Shown piece after piece: positions 22,472 to 31,574 of a stretch of 64,000 nucleotides of DNA. The DNA is taken from the NCBI RefSeq assembly GCF_030159795.1, contig NZ_BSND01000005.1:248001-312000 (forward strand), in the 5' to 3' direction. The stretch is from Methylophaga thalassica (GTDB taxonomy: Bacteria; Pseudomonadota; Gammaproteobacteria; Nitrosococcales; Methylophagaceae). The translations under genes and the position numbers were made by a program. Every line of letters begins with the position of its first letter. The stretch's first letter is position 1. A model generated the notes under the pieces. The model ran no database searches. It was not told the origin of the DNA and worked only from the letters and a program-made list of their open reading frames with translations.

Positions 22472-24025
22472 TTATTCCGCAATATATTGTTTTAACTTTG
22501 GCTCGGCGACCTGCATAAACGACAATATTCGTTGTTCTGCCTGCGCCACTGTTTCATTGTCTGCCACCATGGTGACCATTCTCACCAATGAGCCATCAGT
22601 TCTGTTTTTAATGATTGAATCTTGTAATAAATACCACTTGTTAATGTATTCATTCGCGACAATACGACCATGCCCCTGGAACCAGTAATACACGAGTTGT
22701 TCTTGTGTGCCTTTTTTAATGATGACACGATTGGCGGGGTGGCCATTCGCTTCGATTCGGTCAAATGCAGCTATCTCCCAACCACCGCCAGGAATACATA
22801 CGCGTGGAGAATGTGGTGACTCACCTTTACGTTGCGTTTCATAATAAGCCACATAAAAGTTGACTGTTTGTTTCTGCTTATTTTGATAGTTAGCCAATAA
22901 ATAATCAGTCATCGCCAATTTGGACTCAACCCTGTCATCTAGAGGCATTTGATATCCTGTCCACTCATCCAGTTTCATCGGAAAATTTACTAAGGCATTA
23001 TGCTCTGGAATGATTTCCTGACGATTATCAATATAGTGTGTTACACCATAGCTTGATAAAAGGGTGAGAACAGTCAGAGAAAAAATTATCAGATTACCTG
23101 ATGACGAAGCATTGTTTTCATAAAATATTGGTTTGGTTTTATTGTATTGCTCTACCCCGAAGACATCGGCAAACGAATAACCCGATGTCAGCTTTTCCAT
23201 TAGCCAAATCAGCAATGCAAGCAGACCAGCACAGGCCATGAAGATAATCCAGCCTTCAAAATCATGTAAAAACCCTTCTGCTTGGGCAATACCCCAGTTA
23301 TCCACCAGCACGCCAATCACACCAATTCGGAAACTGTTCATCAAAATCGTGATAGGGATGGTTGCCAGAAAAACGACGGCTTTTTTCCAGAAGCTGGCAC
23401 GGTAAAAATAAGCTGCAATAAACCCAAGGCTCATCAACGGGAATAAATAGCGTAAACCACTACAGGCCTCAACCACCTGAAGTTTGTAGACGCCAAGATC
23501 AATGATATTCCCTTCCAGATACACGGGAATATCAAAAAGGCGAATGACCTGAACGCCTAACCAGGATGACACCAACTGCAATTTCGCCGTCAGCACAACC
23601 TCAATGACGTAAGGTAAAGGTATGGCAAATAACAGTAGCAAGATCGGAGCGAGTGTATATCGACTGGCTTTGCCAAGAAAAATCATGGACAAGCCAACCA
23701 GAGTCAGAACAAAGGAATATTGAATCAGAATAAATAAGGCGCTTAATTGTCCAAGGATATATACAAGTAACGATAAGAGAACGATAAAATAGCCACTCCA
23801 CATGGGCCGAGTGACCGATGAGAGAATCAGATCTTTTTTCTCCCAAAGTATATAGAGACTGACCAATGGAATGAGGAAACCATGACTATACTCTTCCTGT
23901 GTATTCCACCGCATATATGCTTCAGCAATCCCCCCCCAATAGGTGATAAAAGCCAACACAAGCGTGACTATAAATACACTTGCTTTTTGATAGCTTAACA
24001 CTGTGCCCGCTCCTTGCTGTTTCAT
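22472..24025 (-). CDS. xrtD: Exosortase with fused EpsI domain, probably the VPLPA-CTERM type (XrtD)
   Basis: Inner-membrane cysteine transpeptidase-like enzyme, 517 residues. The first about 290 residues hold some eight membrane helices with the exosortase triad: Cys188 in EACSGLR, Arg233 in NSFRIG and His254 in FLHDFEGW. From about residue 310 there is one membrane helix and an EpsI/DUF3485 domain (for example YYETQRKGESPHSPRVCIPGGG). Exosortases recognise short C-terminal PEP-CTERM-like signals, cut them and are thought to attach the protein to the surface. The two candidate substrates in this window carry VPVPA, a VPLPA-like signal. That, plus the EpsI fusion, points to the XrtD subtype rather than XrtA. 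The exosortase call is firm; the subtype is inference. Confidence 0.88.
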   Translation of the reverse strand: MKQQGAGTVLSYQKASVFIVTLVLAFITYWGGIAEAYMRWNTQEEYSHGFLIPLVSLYILWEKKDLILSSVTRPMWSGYFIVLLSLLVYILGQLSALFILIQYSFVLTLVGLSMIFLGKASRYTLAPILLLLFAIPLPYVIEVVLTAKLQLVSSWLGVQVIRLFDIPVYLEGNIIDLGVYKLQVVEACSGLRYLFPLMSLGFIAAYFYRASFWKKAVVFLATIPITILMNSFRIGVIGVLVDNWGIAQAEGFLHDFEGWIIFMACAGLLALLIWLMEKLTSGYSFADVFGVEQYNKTKPIFYENNASSSGNLIIFSLTVLTLLSSYGVTHYIDNRQEIIPEHNALVNFPMKLDEWTGYQMPLDDRVESKLAMTDYLLANYQNKQKQTVNFYVAYYETQRKGESPHSPRVCIPGGGWEIAAFDRIEANGHPANRVIIKKGTQEQLVYYWFQGHGRIVANEYINKWYLLQDSIIKNRTDGSLVRMVTMVADNETVAQAEQRILSFMQVAEPKLKQYIAE

Positions 24026-24033
24026 GTAATGAA

Positions 24034-25155
24034 TTAGCCTGAGATTACCTTGAATCGTTTTAAAACACCAGCTAATGACATTAATCGTTTTATTTTCTGT
24101 TTGGGATTCAAAACAATAAGATCACAACCTGCCAAATTAAGTTTGCCTTGAAGTGTCAATAGCCTCGCCATAAATGTACTATCAATATAGCTAACACCAG
24201 ACAAATCGATCTTTAATTGGGAGTGATTAGCTAACACCATGGTACTTATCAATGCATCTACTTTCTCAAGATTATTTGCTTGGAAACAGCCGGCTAAAAA
24301 CAAGGTGTGTGTGTTTGGTTGCCAGTTGACGGCATTATCCTGACTCATACCACGCTTATATTTTTTATTCACAAAATAATAGGGAAGTTGCTTTGTCAGT
24401 AATAACCAACTCAAACTCCAGCCATCTTTTACATACCGTTTCCACAAGTTTGGCTCTTGTTTTATACGCCAAAGCCATTCCAGTCCGAATTTACGCCATT
24501 TCTCAGGCGCTCTGACAACTGAACCAGCCACAAAATTAATTACCGCCCCCAAATGGCTAATCACCGGCGCGTTTAGCTTCGCCATATTATTCATAATCCA
24601 GGCCTGACCTTTTTTTGCACCCAGCGCAACAAGCAAAAAATCAGGTTCTGCGTCATTAATTTCCTGGATAATATTGTCCTGACTCATTTCTTCAATACTG
24701 ATAAAACCCGGATCATAAAAACCAACACTCACCATACCCGCGGAATCAATATTAAGTTGTTTATGTGCTTTTTCGGCAATACCGCTTTCACCACCGAAGA
24801 AAAAGACTTTAATCGGCTGCTCTCTCTTTTTTTCGGACAAAAACTGAAATAAATCTGAACCAGCTACTCGTTCTTTGACCGGTAACTTCATCATTTTAGC
24901 CAGCCAGACTAAAGGCATGCCATCAATCACAGATAAATCACTGACAGCGACTGATTGATAAAATGCATCATCCTCATTCGCTGTTATGGTGAAATTAATA
25001 TTTGGGGTAGAGAGAAAACAGCGTTTTTTTGATGAAACAGCCTGCTCGATTAGGCTTGCTGATTCAGCCATACTGACAAAGTCAAAAGGCAAGCCCATCA
25101 ATACATGTTGTTTGTTTCGCTGATGGAGGTCAGGAAAAAAAGATGTGTTACTCAT
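24034..25155 (-). CDS. WecG/TagA/CpsF-family glycosyltransferase with C-terminal STAS domain
   Basis: Protein of 373 residues. The first about 255 match the WecG/TagA/CpsF family, which transfers an amino sugar or related unit to a lipid-linked acceptor at the membrane. Markers are LSTPNINFTITANED, DLSVIDGMPLVWL, VFFFGGESG and FLLVALGAKKGQAWI. After a linker, residues about 285-373 look like a STAS domain (IDLSGVSYIDSTFMARLL), a fold otherwise used by anti-sigma-factor antagonists and sulfate transporters. The fusion is unusual and suggests regulation of the enzyme or docking to a partner. It overlaps the DUF218 gene by 4 bp and is 8 bp before the exosortase. Confidence 0.85.
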   Translation of the reverse strand: MSNTSFFPDLHQRNKQHVLMGLPFDFVSMAESASLIEQAVSSKKRCFLSTPNINFTITANEDDAFYQSVAVSDLSVIDGMPLVWLAKMMKLPVKERVAGSDLFQFLSEKKREQPIKVFFFGGESGIAEKAHKQLNIDSAGMVSVGFYDPGFISIEEMSQDNIIQEINDAEPDFLLVALGAKKGQAWIMNNMAKLNAPVISHLGAVINFVAGSVVRAPEKWRKFGLEWLWRIKQEPNLWKRYVKDGWSLSWLLLTKQLPYYFVNKKYKRGMSQDNAVNWQPNTHTLFLAGCFQANNLEKVDALISTMVLANHSQLKIDLSGVSYIDSTFMARLLTLQGKLNLAGCDLIVLNPKQKIKRLMSLAGVLKRFKVISG

Positions 25156-25871
25156 TTTATAGTCTCATCGCGAGGTAATCCCCACATTTCCTGGTAAGAA
25201 TTCCTGACTGGTAAATCAAAACAACAATGTGCATAAATCCAGCCGATTAATTCAACCAGTACCGTTTTGGCACCGGCACTGGTTTGCCACCAATTTTCTA
25301 AAGTGAAGTCTTCTGGCACAGCTGAGATAATACCAATGGGTATGGGCAAAACATTAAAAGCCTGTTGATATAAAAACTGAGTTCTACGGCTATGAACATC
25401 AGCAGAAAATACATTAATGCCTTTCACTTCATCTCCGACAATTGATGACTCAATAAATTTTCTCACCATCACAGCACTTAAATAGGTTCTATCTTGAGCA
25501 GAAGCTGGGGTGGCAACAACCTGTAACTTATTCTCATCAAGCCCCAATAAAGCTAGCTGATATGCCGCTTGTTCGGCATATGAATCGAACTGATCGGTAA
25601 AATTTCTTGCTTCAGGGCCACCGGTGGTAATAACCAAATCATAATGACCCGTTTTATATTCAGCGTAAGCCTGACTGAGTGCGGCAGGCTCAAGCCAGCC
25701 TTCTACCACTAGAATATTAGCTTTCACCGGCTCTTGTTTCGCTAAAAAGAACGCAACATTGTTTACAAAAAATACGGTTATAGTAAGCAATAACAATATA
25801 GTAATTATTACTGTCCATAGGGTAGGAACAAGCATATATCGTCGTCTGAAAAACCGTCCCTGTTTTTGCAT
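25152..25871 (-). CDS. YdcF/ElyC-like DUF218 membrane-anchored protein
   Basis: Protein of 239 residues with a single N-terminal membrane helix (about residues 14-36) and an outer domain of the DUF218 family. Markers are ANILVVEGWLEPAALSQAY, LVITTGGPEARN and FSADVHSRRTQFLY. Relatives (SanA, ElyC, YdcF) act on envelope or undecaprenyl-linked steps, but their chemistry is not well defined. It lies directly between a GT4 glycosyltransferase (no gap) and the WecG-STAS gene (4-bp overlap), so it is co-translated with EPS assembly genes. I do not assign an exact reaction. Confidence 0.75.
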   Translation of the reverse strand: MQKQGRFFRRRYMLVPTLWTVIITILLLLTITVFFVNNVAFFLAKQEPVKANILVVEGWLEPAALSQAYAEYKTGHYDLVITTGGPEARNFTDQFDSYAEQAAYQLALLGLDENKLQVVATPASAQDRTYLSAVMVRKFIESSIVGDEVKGINVFSADVHSRRTQFLYQQAFNVLPIPIGIISAVPEDFTLENWWQTSAGAKTVLVELIGWIYAHCCFDLPVRNSYQEMWGLPRDETIK

Positions 25872-27101
25872 CTAAAAACGACCGATTGTTTCAGTAAATA
25901 ATGTCTGCAAGCGCCTGGCGTTGATATCCTGTGCAAACTCTTGCTGAACTTTTTTCTCGGCATTACGGATCAATGTCGTCCTTGAAGCCTCGTCCTTTAT
26001 TAGCTCGAGCATCGCAGCAGCCAATTGTTCACTGTTGTCAGGCTCAATCAACATACCGGTTTGTTCATTAATCACCAGCTCAGGAATACCTGAAATCTTT
26101 GATGATATGACGGCCGTCCCGACCATCATAGCTTCCATCAATACGACCGGGATACCATCCATATCACCCTGTTTGTCTTTTTTACAGGGTAAGACAAACA
26201 AATCTAATCCAGTAACAAATTTAACCACCTGGTCATGAGGTAATGGCCCCAGAAATACGACTTTATCGGTCAAAGCAAGTTGGTTGACTTGCTGTTTTAA
26301 TTCCTCTTCCAGTGGACCTGAACCGGCAATCTCTACTTTAAAATCAGAAAATTGAGTATGTAAGATAGCTAGAGCAGAAATAAGCGTATCAATGCCTTTT
26401 TTTTCTACCAACCTGCCGACCACGCCAATCCGAACAGGATCTGATAATGCGATTGAAGACTTGCGAGTGAACACACGGCTATCTACGCCACAGCGAATAA
26501 TTTCTAATTTACCAGGATCAACTTGATAAGTTTGCTGAATGTAGTGACGATTAAAATCAGAAATTGTGGCAAAAAAACCTGACCTTTCGACCTTTTTATC
26601 TAATAATAAACCGCGCTCAAATATGTCGTTTGCATGAGCTGTTACGCTGAAAGGAATACCTGAAAGCATACTGGCATACATCGCAATATCCGTGGGCACA
26701 TGTGCAAAATGCACATGTAAATGCTGAATATCATTGTCTACTAAATCTTGTGCCAGCTTAGCTGCATAGAAGAAGCGATAAAAAAGACCTCGTGCATCAC
26801 GCGATAGAATGTTCACTTGGAACATATCTTTCATACACTCACTAAGTGCTTTGATGTAGTGAATAGGTTTTTTAGTCAGTAATTTGAGATGACTAAAAAA
26901 AACAGTCTTTTTTGGCATCGCATAAAGGTATATAACCTTCGACCTCAATTCATCAAGGTGTTGATCAGTGGCTGGCATGATCGGTTTATGCACAGAGAAC
27001 GGTATTATCTCGTGGCCTAGTTCAGTCAACGCCAGAATTTCGTTATATACAAATGTGGCAGATAACGCAGGAATCTCAGGTGCCAGATATGCCAGTTTCA
27101 A
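25872..27101 (-). CDS. Glycosyltransferase family 4
   Basis: GT-B fold glycosyltransferase of 409 residues, likely adding one sugar to the EPS repeat unit on the inner face of the membrane. The N-terminal acceptor domain is followed by the nucleotide-sugar domain with VGRLVEKKGIDTLI (near residues 198-212) and the signature IPVVLMEAMMVGTAVIS with the E-x7-E region. The acceptor and sugar cannot be read from sequence. It ends one base before the DUF218 gene and lies 12 bp after a GT2 gene, so it is in the exosortase/EPS run. Confidence 0.85.
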   Translation of the reverse strand: MKLAYLAPEIPALSATFVYNEILALTELGHEIIPFSVHKPIMPATDQHLDELRSKVIYLYAMPKKTVFFSHLKLLTKKPIHYIKALSECMKDMFQVNILSRDARGLFYRFFYAAKLAQDLVDNDIQHLHVHFAHVPTDIAMYASMLSGIPFSVTAHANDIFERGLLLDKKVERSGFFATISDFNRHYIQQTYQVDPGKLEIIRCGVDSRVFTRKSSIALSDPVRIGVVGRLVEKKGIDTLISALAILHTQFSDFKVEIAGSGPLEEELKQQVNQLALTDKVVFLGPLPHDQVVKFVTGLDLFVLPCKKDKQGDMDGIPVVLMEAMMVGTAVISSKISGIPELVINEQTGMLIEPDNSEQLAAAMLELIKDEASRTTLIRNAEKKVQQEFAQDINARRLQTLFTETIGRF

Positions 27102-27113
27102 ACGTATTCCCTT

Positions 27114-28037
27114 CTAGCCGTGAGATTGTTGCCAAACAACTGTTTGTTGTTCGTTTAACTGTCGAGTTGCTTCAGCTTTCCCTTTGACAAGACATTGCCA
27201 TTGGTAATGACGAATAAACGCAACAAGTGGCTTGTCAGCAAAGCGTGGCTGCCGGGTCAGCATACTTTTCACATATCCCCACCACATAGCAGCACCACCC
27301 AGAAAATAAGGAGGATGTAACATACGGAAGATCGAGGAAGCGGTCATATAAACCAGCCCAGTTCCCATAAAATACTGACCAAACCCATGACGCATACGCC
27401 CGGTAAATATCCCCTTCTGGCTTGAGCCCATAGGTCTCAGATGAATGAATTTTAAATCAGGTTCATCCCAGCTCACCGCTATCCAACCCAATTGACGGCA
27501 CTTATGGCAGTCGATTCCATCCCACATCACTTGGCGTACAAAGCCACCAATTTCTTCAAAACAGCTTCGGCGATAAAACTTTGTCATGCCAACGGACATC
27601 TCATCGCCACATTTCTCACTTATAAGCTCACCTGATTTTTTATCTCTGAAATACGCTTTACCACTGCATGTGCCAATACGTGGATTTTGTTTCATGCGGT
27701 CAATCAAAATCTCAAAATAACGTGGGGGCAAATCTAAATCCAAATCAAATTTACAGATAAAATCAAACTGACTGACATCCACCTGTTCATAGCCATAATA
27801 AAAGGCTTCGATCACACCAGGACCGACACTACGATGGCCTCGATTTTCACGTGTAATTACTTTTATGAATGAGTATTTCTCAGCATACTCAGCCAAAATT
27901 TGTGGCGTCGCATCAGTAGAACCGTCATCAACAATCACCCATAGATCAGGCTTGATGGACTGATTAACAACACTATCCAGTGTTATGCGCATGTAATCAG
28001 ATTCATTGCGACATGGTGAAACCAGTAGATAACTCAT
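27114..28037 (-). CDS. Glycosyltransferase family 2
   Basis: GT-A fold enzyme of 307 residues. The N-terminus has LVSPCRNESDYM and VIVDDGSTDATPQIL, and the metal-binding Asp cluster is FKFDLDLDLPP near residue 98. A hydrophobic segment near residues 230-265 may sit on the membrane. It probably adds a sugar to the EPS unit, with unknown specificity. It is followed by the GT4 gene at 12 bp and preceded by another GT2 at 50 bp. Confidence 0.85.
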   Translation of the reverse strand: MSYLLVSPCRNESDYMRITLDSVVNQSIKPDLWVIVDDGSTDATPQILAEYAEKYSFIKVITRENRGHRSVGPGVIEAFYYGYEQVDVSQFDFICKFDLDLDLPPRYFEILIDRMKQNPRIGTCSGKAYFRDKKSGELISEKCGDEMSVGMTKFYRRSCFEEIGGFVRQVMWDGIDCHKCRQLGWIAVSWDEPDLKFIHLRPMGSSQKGIFTGRMRHGFGQYFMGTGLVYMTASSIFRMLHPPYFLGGAAMWWGYVKSMLTRQPRFADKPLVAFIRHYQWQCLVKGKAEATRQLNEQQTVVWQQSHG

Positions 28038-28087
28038 AAATTATTCTCATTATATTAAGTAGTCGGAAATTCAGTCGAATCTGAGAG

Positions 28088-29071
28088 TTATTTGTATTCG
28101 ATGATTTTCTGTCGTTTACCTGTTAAAAAGTTTTTATAAAACGTCATGATGCCCAATGTTTGTGGAAATTTAGATAATACGTTTGAACAGGCAACAATAA
28201 AAGATAGTGAAATCGAAGCATACTTGCTCTTGTCACGTATTGTCAGCCTTAATATTTGCAGAGGATATACAAACAATAACCACGATATCAACGGTTGCCA
28301 TAATGAGAACAAGATTACTGTTGGTAAAAGGAGCGACCAAAAAATATTACTCCGAACTTCTTTATATCTAAACCGCTCTTGAGAGCTACCATGAAGATAA
28401 AACGATTCAGCATAAGCATGACCTGCTCTTTTATGACGTTTCCACCACTGGGTGAATCTTGTCATAGCTGCGTCATGTAAAGTCATCTCAACATTGAGAC
28501 GCATAATTTTCCATCCTTGCTGACGCATACGAAAACACATTTCAGGTTCTTCACCTGCAATCAAAAAATCCGAATAACCATTAACACTCTGAAAAGCTGA
28601 AACACGTATTAAAGCATCTCCTCCACATGAGTGTGCATCACCTACTTGCGTATTCCACTCTACATCACACAACTGATTATATACAGAGTATTGCGGAAAC
28701 CGTTCACGTCTCCTTCCACAAACAACAGCATAATCAGGTGAAGTTTTCAGAAATATATATGCCTTATCAATCCACCCTTGAGCGACTTCACAGTCACCAT
28801 CCACAAATTGTATAAATTCAATAGCAGGATTGGCTGCAATCAGTTCTCTGGCTCCTTCGTTTCGAGCTCGAGCAGCAGTAAAAGGTTTATCAAGATCCAA
28901 TATGACAGTTGCAACACCCAAAGTCTTTGATGCCTCCACACTGCCATCACTAGAACCAGAATCTACATAAATTATGTGCTCTAAATCATGCTGTAGTGAT
29001 TTGATGCAGCGTATTAGACGTTCACCTTCGTTACGGCCAATAATTACTGCGCCAATATTCGATAGTGACAT
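28088..29071 (-). CDS. Glycosyltransferase family 2 with C-terminal membrane segments
   Basis: GT-A fold enzyme of 327 residues. Family motifs are VIIGRNEGERLIRC, IYVDSGSSDGS and the metal site QFVDGDCEV. The C-terminal third holds two to three hydrophobic helices, so it is likely membrane-bound. The start is supported by AAGGTG 9 bases upstream. The sugar it transfers is not known. It lies between the OafA-like acyltransferase and another GT2 in the EPS run. The 74 bases between it and the acyltransferase gene show nothing definite. Confidence 0.85.
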   Translation of the reverse strand: MSLSNIGAVIIGRNEGERLIRCIKSLQHDLEHIIYVDSGSSDGSVEASKTLGVATVILDLDKPFTAARARNEGARELIAANPAIEFIQFVDGDCEVAQGWIDKAYIFLKTSPDYAVVCGRRRERFPQYSVYNQLCDVEWNTQVGDAHSCGGDALIRVSAFQSVNGYSDFLIAGEEPEMCFRMRQQGWKIMRLNVEMTLHDAAMTRFTQWWKRHKRAGHAYAESFYLHGSSQERFRYKEVRSNIFWSLLLPTVILFSLWQPLISWLLFVYPLQILRLTIRDKSKYASISLSFIVACSNVLSKFPQTLGIMTFYKNFLTGKRQKIIEYK

Positions 29072-29145
29072 TTGTTACTTCACCTTATTACTTGATGCTT
29101 TAACTAAAAGACAACGTTTTAAAATCGTAATCATAATTAAGTTGC

Positions 29146-30180
29146 CTAACTGGTTTTTCTCTTGGTCATTCGTTTTGCCAAATTAATCCAATATTTTTCG
29201 TAATAGAACGTTGATATATGAGCAAGAATAAACAGCACAGCAAAAAGTATGGGACGTTTTAAATACTTTTCCAGCGTTTCTCCAGAACCAAACCATGTAT
29301 TGACAAGAAGTGGATGAATCACATAGAGCGCATATGAAACACTCGCCAAATAGACTAAAACACGGGCATTCAGATATGTCAGTAAAGAACTATTAACATT
29401 GTACAAAGTTGAGCCGATCAATATTGCAGCAATATACGGCCTAAAGTAATTTACAAAGCCACCATCAGGGTGTGAGGCAACCATTAATGCAAGCAAGGCA
29501 AAATAAGGATTAACTTTACGAAGAAATTTTTGAAGAAAGCCAAGTCCTTTATCATTGTAGATCAAAGACAGAATTACTCCTGCCAATATTTCATCCACCC
29601 TATAATATGTGTTGATAGCGACATGTACGCCATCAACCATTCTGTTTGCTGTAATCAAAAAACATCCAATCACAAGAATAATAAATGCCTTCTCTTTAAA
29701 AAAGAGAAATAACAGACCGATAGCAAGGTAAAACTGAATTTCGACGCACAAACTCCAGAAATGGCTCGTGCCATGCACGAGATCCATCGGTGGATAGTTA
29801 GCATAAAAGAAAAAATGAGGAGCAAGTTTTGACAGATCGATATTTAGTATTGGAAAGGCAATAATTAAATATAGCCAGGCCAAAGGAATAATTCTCAGAA
29901 TCCGCCTGATAAAAAAATCATGAACACTGGGGCGATGGATTAGGAAATTGGTTATTAAAAAACCTGAGAGTATAAAAAAAATACTCATTCCAATCACACC
30001 AGAAGTGAAATTGAGTTGCAGAAATGAAGGTCCCAGAGGGAGTAAATGGGCAGCAAGCACAAGCATTATGCTAATGCCTCGCCAACCATCAAGGACGTAA
30101 AAATAGTCTTCTGTATTTTGTTCTCGGTTAGCGGCTATTTTCTTCTCTTTGGCCGTAATAAATTTAAAAAATTTATTCAT
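29146..30180 (-). CDS. OafA/YrhL-type membrane acyltransferase
   Basis: Integral membrane protein of 344 residues from the acyltransferase-3 family, which transfers acetyl or other acyl groups onto surface sugars. About ten hydrophobic helices are visible. The N-terminal block LDGWRGISIMLVLAAHLLPLG contains the conserved Arg and His, and FFILSGFLITNFL follows. Its start overlaps the stop of the upstream serine-acetyltransferase-like gene by 4 bp. In this cluster it most likely O-acetylates the EPS. The acyl donor and position are not known. Confidence 0.87.
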   Translation of the reverse strand: MNKFFKFITAKEKKIAANREQNTEDYFYVLDGWRGISIMLVLAAHLLPLGPSFLQLNFTSGVIGMSIFFILSGFLITNFLIHRPSVHDFFIRRILRIIPLAWLYLIIAFPILNIDLSKLAPHFFFYANYPPMDLVHGTSHFWSLCVEIQFYLAIGLLFLFFKEKAFIILVIGCFLITANRMVDGVHVAINTYYRVDEILAGVILSLIYNDKGLGFLQKFLRKVNPYFALLALMVASHPDGGFVNYFRPYIAAILIGSTLYNVNSSLLTYLNARVLVYLASVSYALYVIHPLLVNTWFGSGETLEKYLKRPILFAVLFILAHISTFYYEKYWINLAKRMTKRKTS

Positions 30181-30701
30181 GAATCAATATCACTTGCATG
30201 GGTGGTACCAATTACCTTGGCAGGGACCCCAGCAACTATCGCATAATCAGGCACATCTCTAGTAACAACAGCATTAGCACCGATTAATGCGTGTTTACCG
30301 ATGGTGATATTCCCAATGATCTTAGCTCCGGCCCCAATATCCACATGCCCTAAAAGCGTAGGTGCCTTTGCCTCATGCCGCTTCACTCCCAATGTTACCT
30401 GCTGATGAATAAGACAATTCACACCAATAACAGCAGATGGGTGGATAACAATACCGTTAGCATGTGGGATCGAAATACCACCACCAAGATTTAAATTCAG
30501 AGGAATATCAGCACCGCTGACAACAGACCAGAAACGATAGCGTAAAACAGCAATCTTTTTTCTAAATAACGAGAGGAATGAGTGTTTCATCGAGGCCTTC
30601 TGATAGTCACGTATACTTTTTATTAGCTTTTTGGATGGCTGCCAAAAAGTGGTGATTTTTTCTCTTTGCCAATCTGGCTCATCCGCTGAGATCACATTCA
30701 T
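30177..30701 (-). CDS. Left-handed beta-helix acetyltransferase (serine acetyltransferase-like)
   Basis: Hexapeptide-repeat protein of 174 residues. The C-terminal about 110 residues have the I/V-G-x-x-A/N repeat (IHPSAVIGVNCLIHQQVTLG, then VDIGAGAKIIGNITIG) and end in the family closing motif DYAIVAGVPAKVIG. The fold matches the CysE/LbH group. The setting between a sulfotransferase and a membrane acyltransferase suggests it acetylates a sugar rather than serine. It follows the sulfotransferase gene by 9 bp and overlaps the acyltransferase by 4 bp. Confidence 0.83.
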   Translation of the reverse strand: MNVISADEPDWQREKITTFWQPSKKLIKSIRDYQKASMKHSFLSLFRKKIAVLRYRFWSVVSGADIPLNLNLGGGISIPHANGIVIHPSAVIGVNCLIHQQVTLGVKRHEAKAPTLLGHVDIGAGAKIIGNITIGKHALIGANAVVTRDVPDYAIVAGVPAKVIGTTHASDIDS

Positions 30702-30710
30702 TTCCTCTAA

Positions 30711-31574
30711 TTAGACCAGACTTATATGTTTGTTCTTTGCTAACTCTTTATAGTTGGCAAGATTTATCTCAGTACCAGTCAATTGACTCAAAGTATTCAA
30801 ATCATCGTTGAATATTTTTTCCAATTTCATTTGGCTTTCAACCGTTAGCTCAGGGCGTTTTTTCATCACTAATTGCTGTTTAACGAAATCACGCAGACCT
30901 TTAGGTATCAAACTACGTCTTAATGTCGCCAAGATAGGGTTATTAACGAGAAAGTTATAACCTTTAAACCGTCTGACACGTTGGTTAGAAACATTCTGTT
31001 CAGGAAGGGTTTCATGCCATACCACCGGTTCATCATAACCAATAAACCGAGCGACACGTTCTAGCTCCAGCTCAGGCTGTTTTCTAAATGCTTCAGAAAA
31101 TACTAATAAAATATTTTCACTGCCATACTGCTCTATATATGGCTTTATTTGCATCGAATAAAGACTGTAGTTTATTAACTCAGGGAATGAATCAATCGCA
31201 GTATTAATGTCAGCGCGGATTACATTCTGACTCCATTGATGAATGTAATGAGACACAAGTCTTTCAATAGGATGCCTGATAACATAAACAAGTTTTAGCT
31301 TTGGCAAATAGCTGGACATTCTAGCGAGTGTATTTGGATAGTCTGGTAGTTTTGTATAATGTGTACTCGACTCCCCACAAATATCATCCTCATTTGCTTT
31401 TGCAAATAACCCTTGATACCAATTTAAACCGAGCTGATAAACACCATCATCACTGAAGAAGTTTGGCTCTTTCGGTGTAGACATAAAAATGCCTGGCTGT
31501 AGTGCCAGTTGCTCATGTAAAGTGCTTGTGGCACTTTTCATTGCACCAATAATAATAAAGTTTGGTTTAGTCAT
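30711..31574 (-). CDS. PAPS-dependent sulfotransferase
   Basis: Cytosolic enzyme of 287 residues from the sulfotransferase family. The 5'-phosphosulfate loop is GAMKSATSTLHEQL (about residues 9-22). The 3'-phosphate site is YVIRHPIERLVSHYIHQW near residue 100. Such enzymes move sulfate from PAPS to a hydroxyl group, here probably on an EPS sugar. A PAPS-forming CysC is encoded in the same EPS region at 56509-57099, which supports this. It overlaps the upstream GT2 gene by 8 bp. The acceptor is unknown. Confidence 0.87.
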   Translation of the reverse strand: MTKPNFIIIGAMKSATSTLHEQLALQPGIFMSTPKEPNFFSDDGVYQLGLNWYQGLFAKANEDDICGESSTHYTKLPDYPNTLARMSSYLPKLKLVYVIRHPIERLVSHYIHQWSQNVIRADINTAIDSFPELINYSLYSMQIKPYIEQYGSENILLVFSEAFRKQPELELERVARFIGYDEPVVWHETLPEQNVSNQRVRRFKGYNFLVNNPILATLRRSLIPKGLRDFVKQQLVMKKRPELTVESQMKLEKIFNDDLNTLSQLTGTEINLANYKELAKNKHISLV

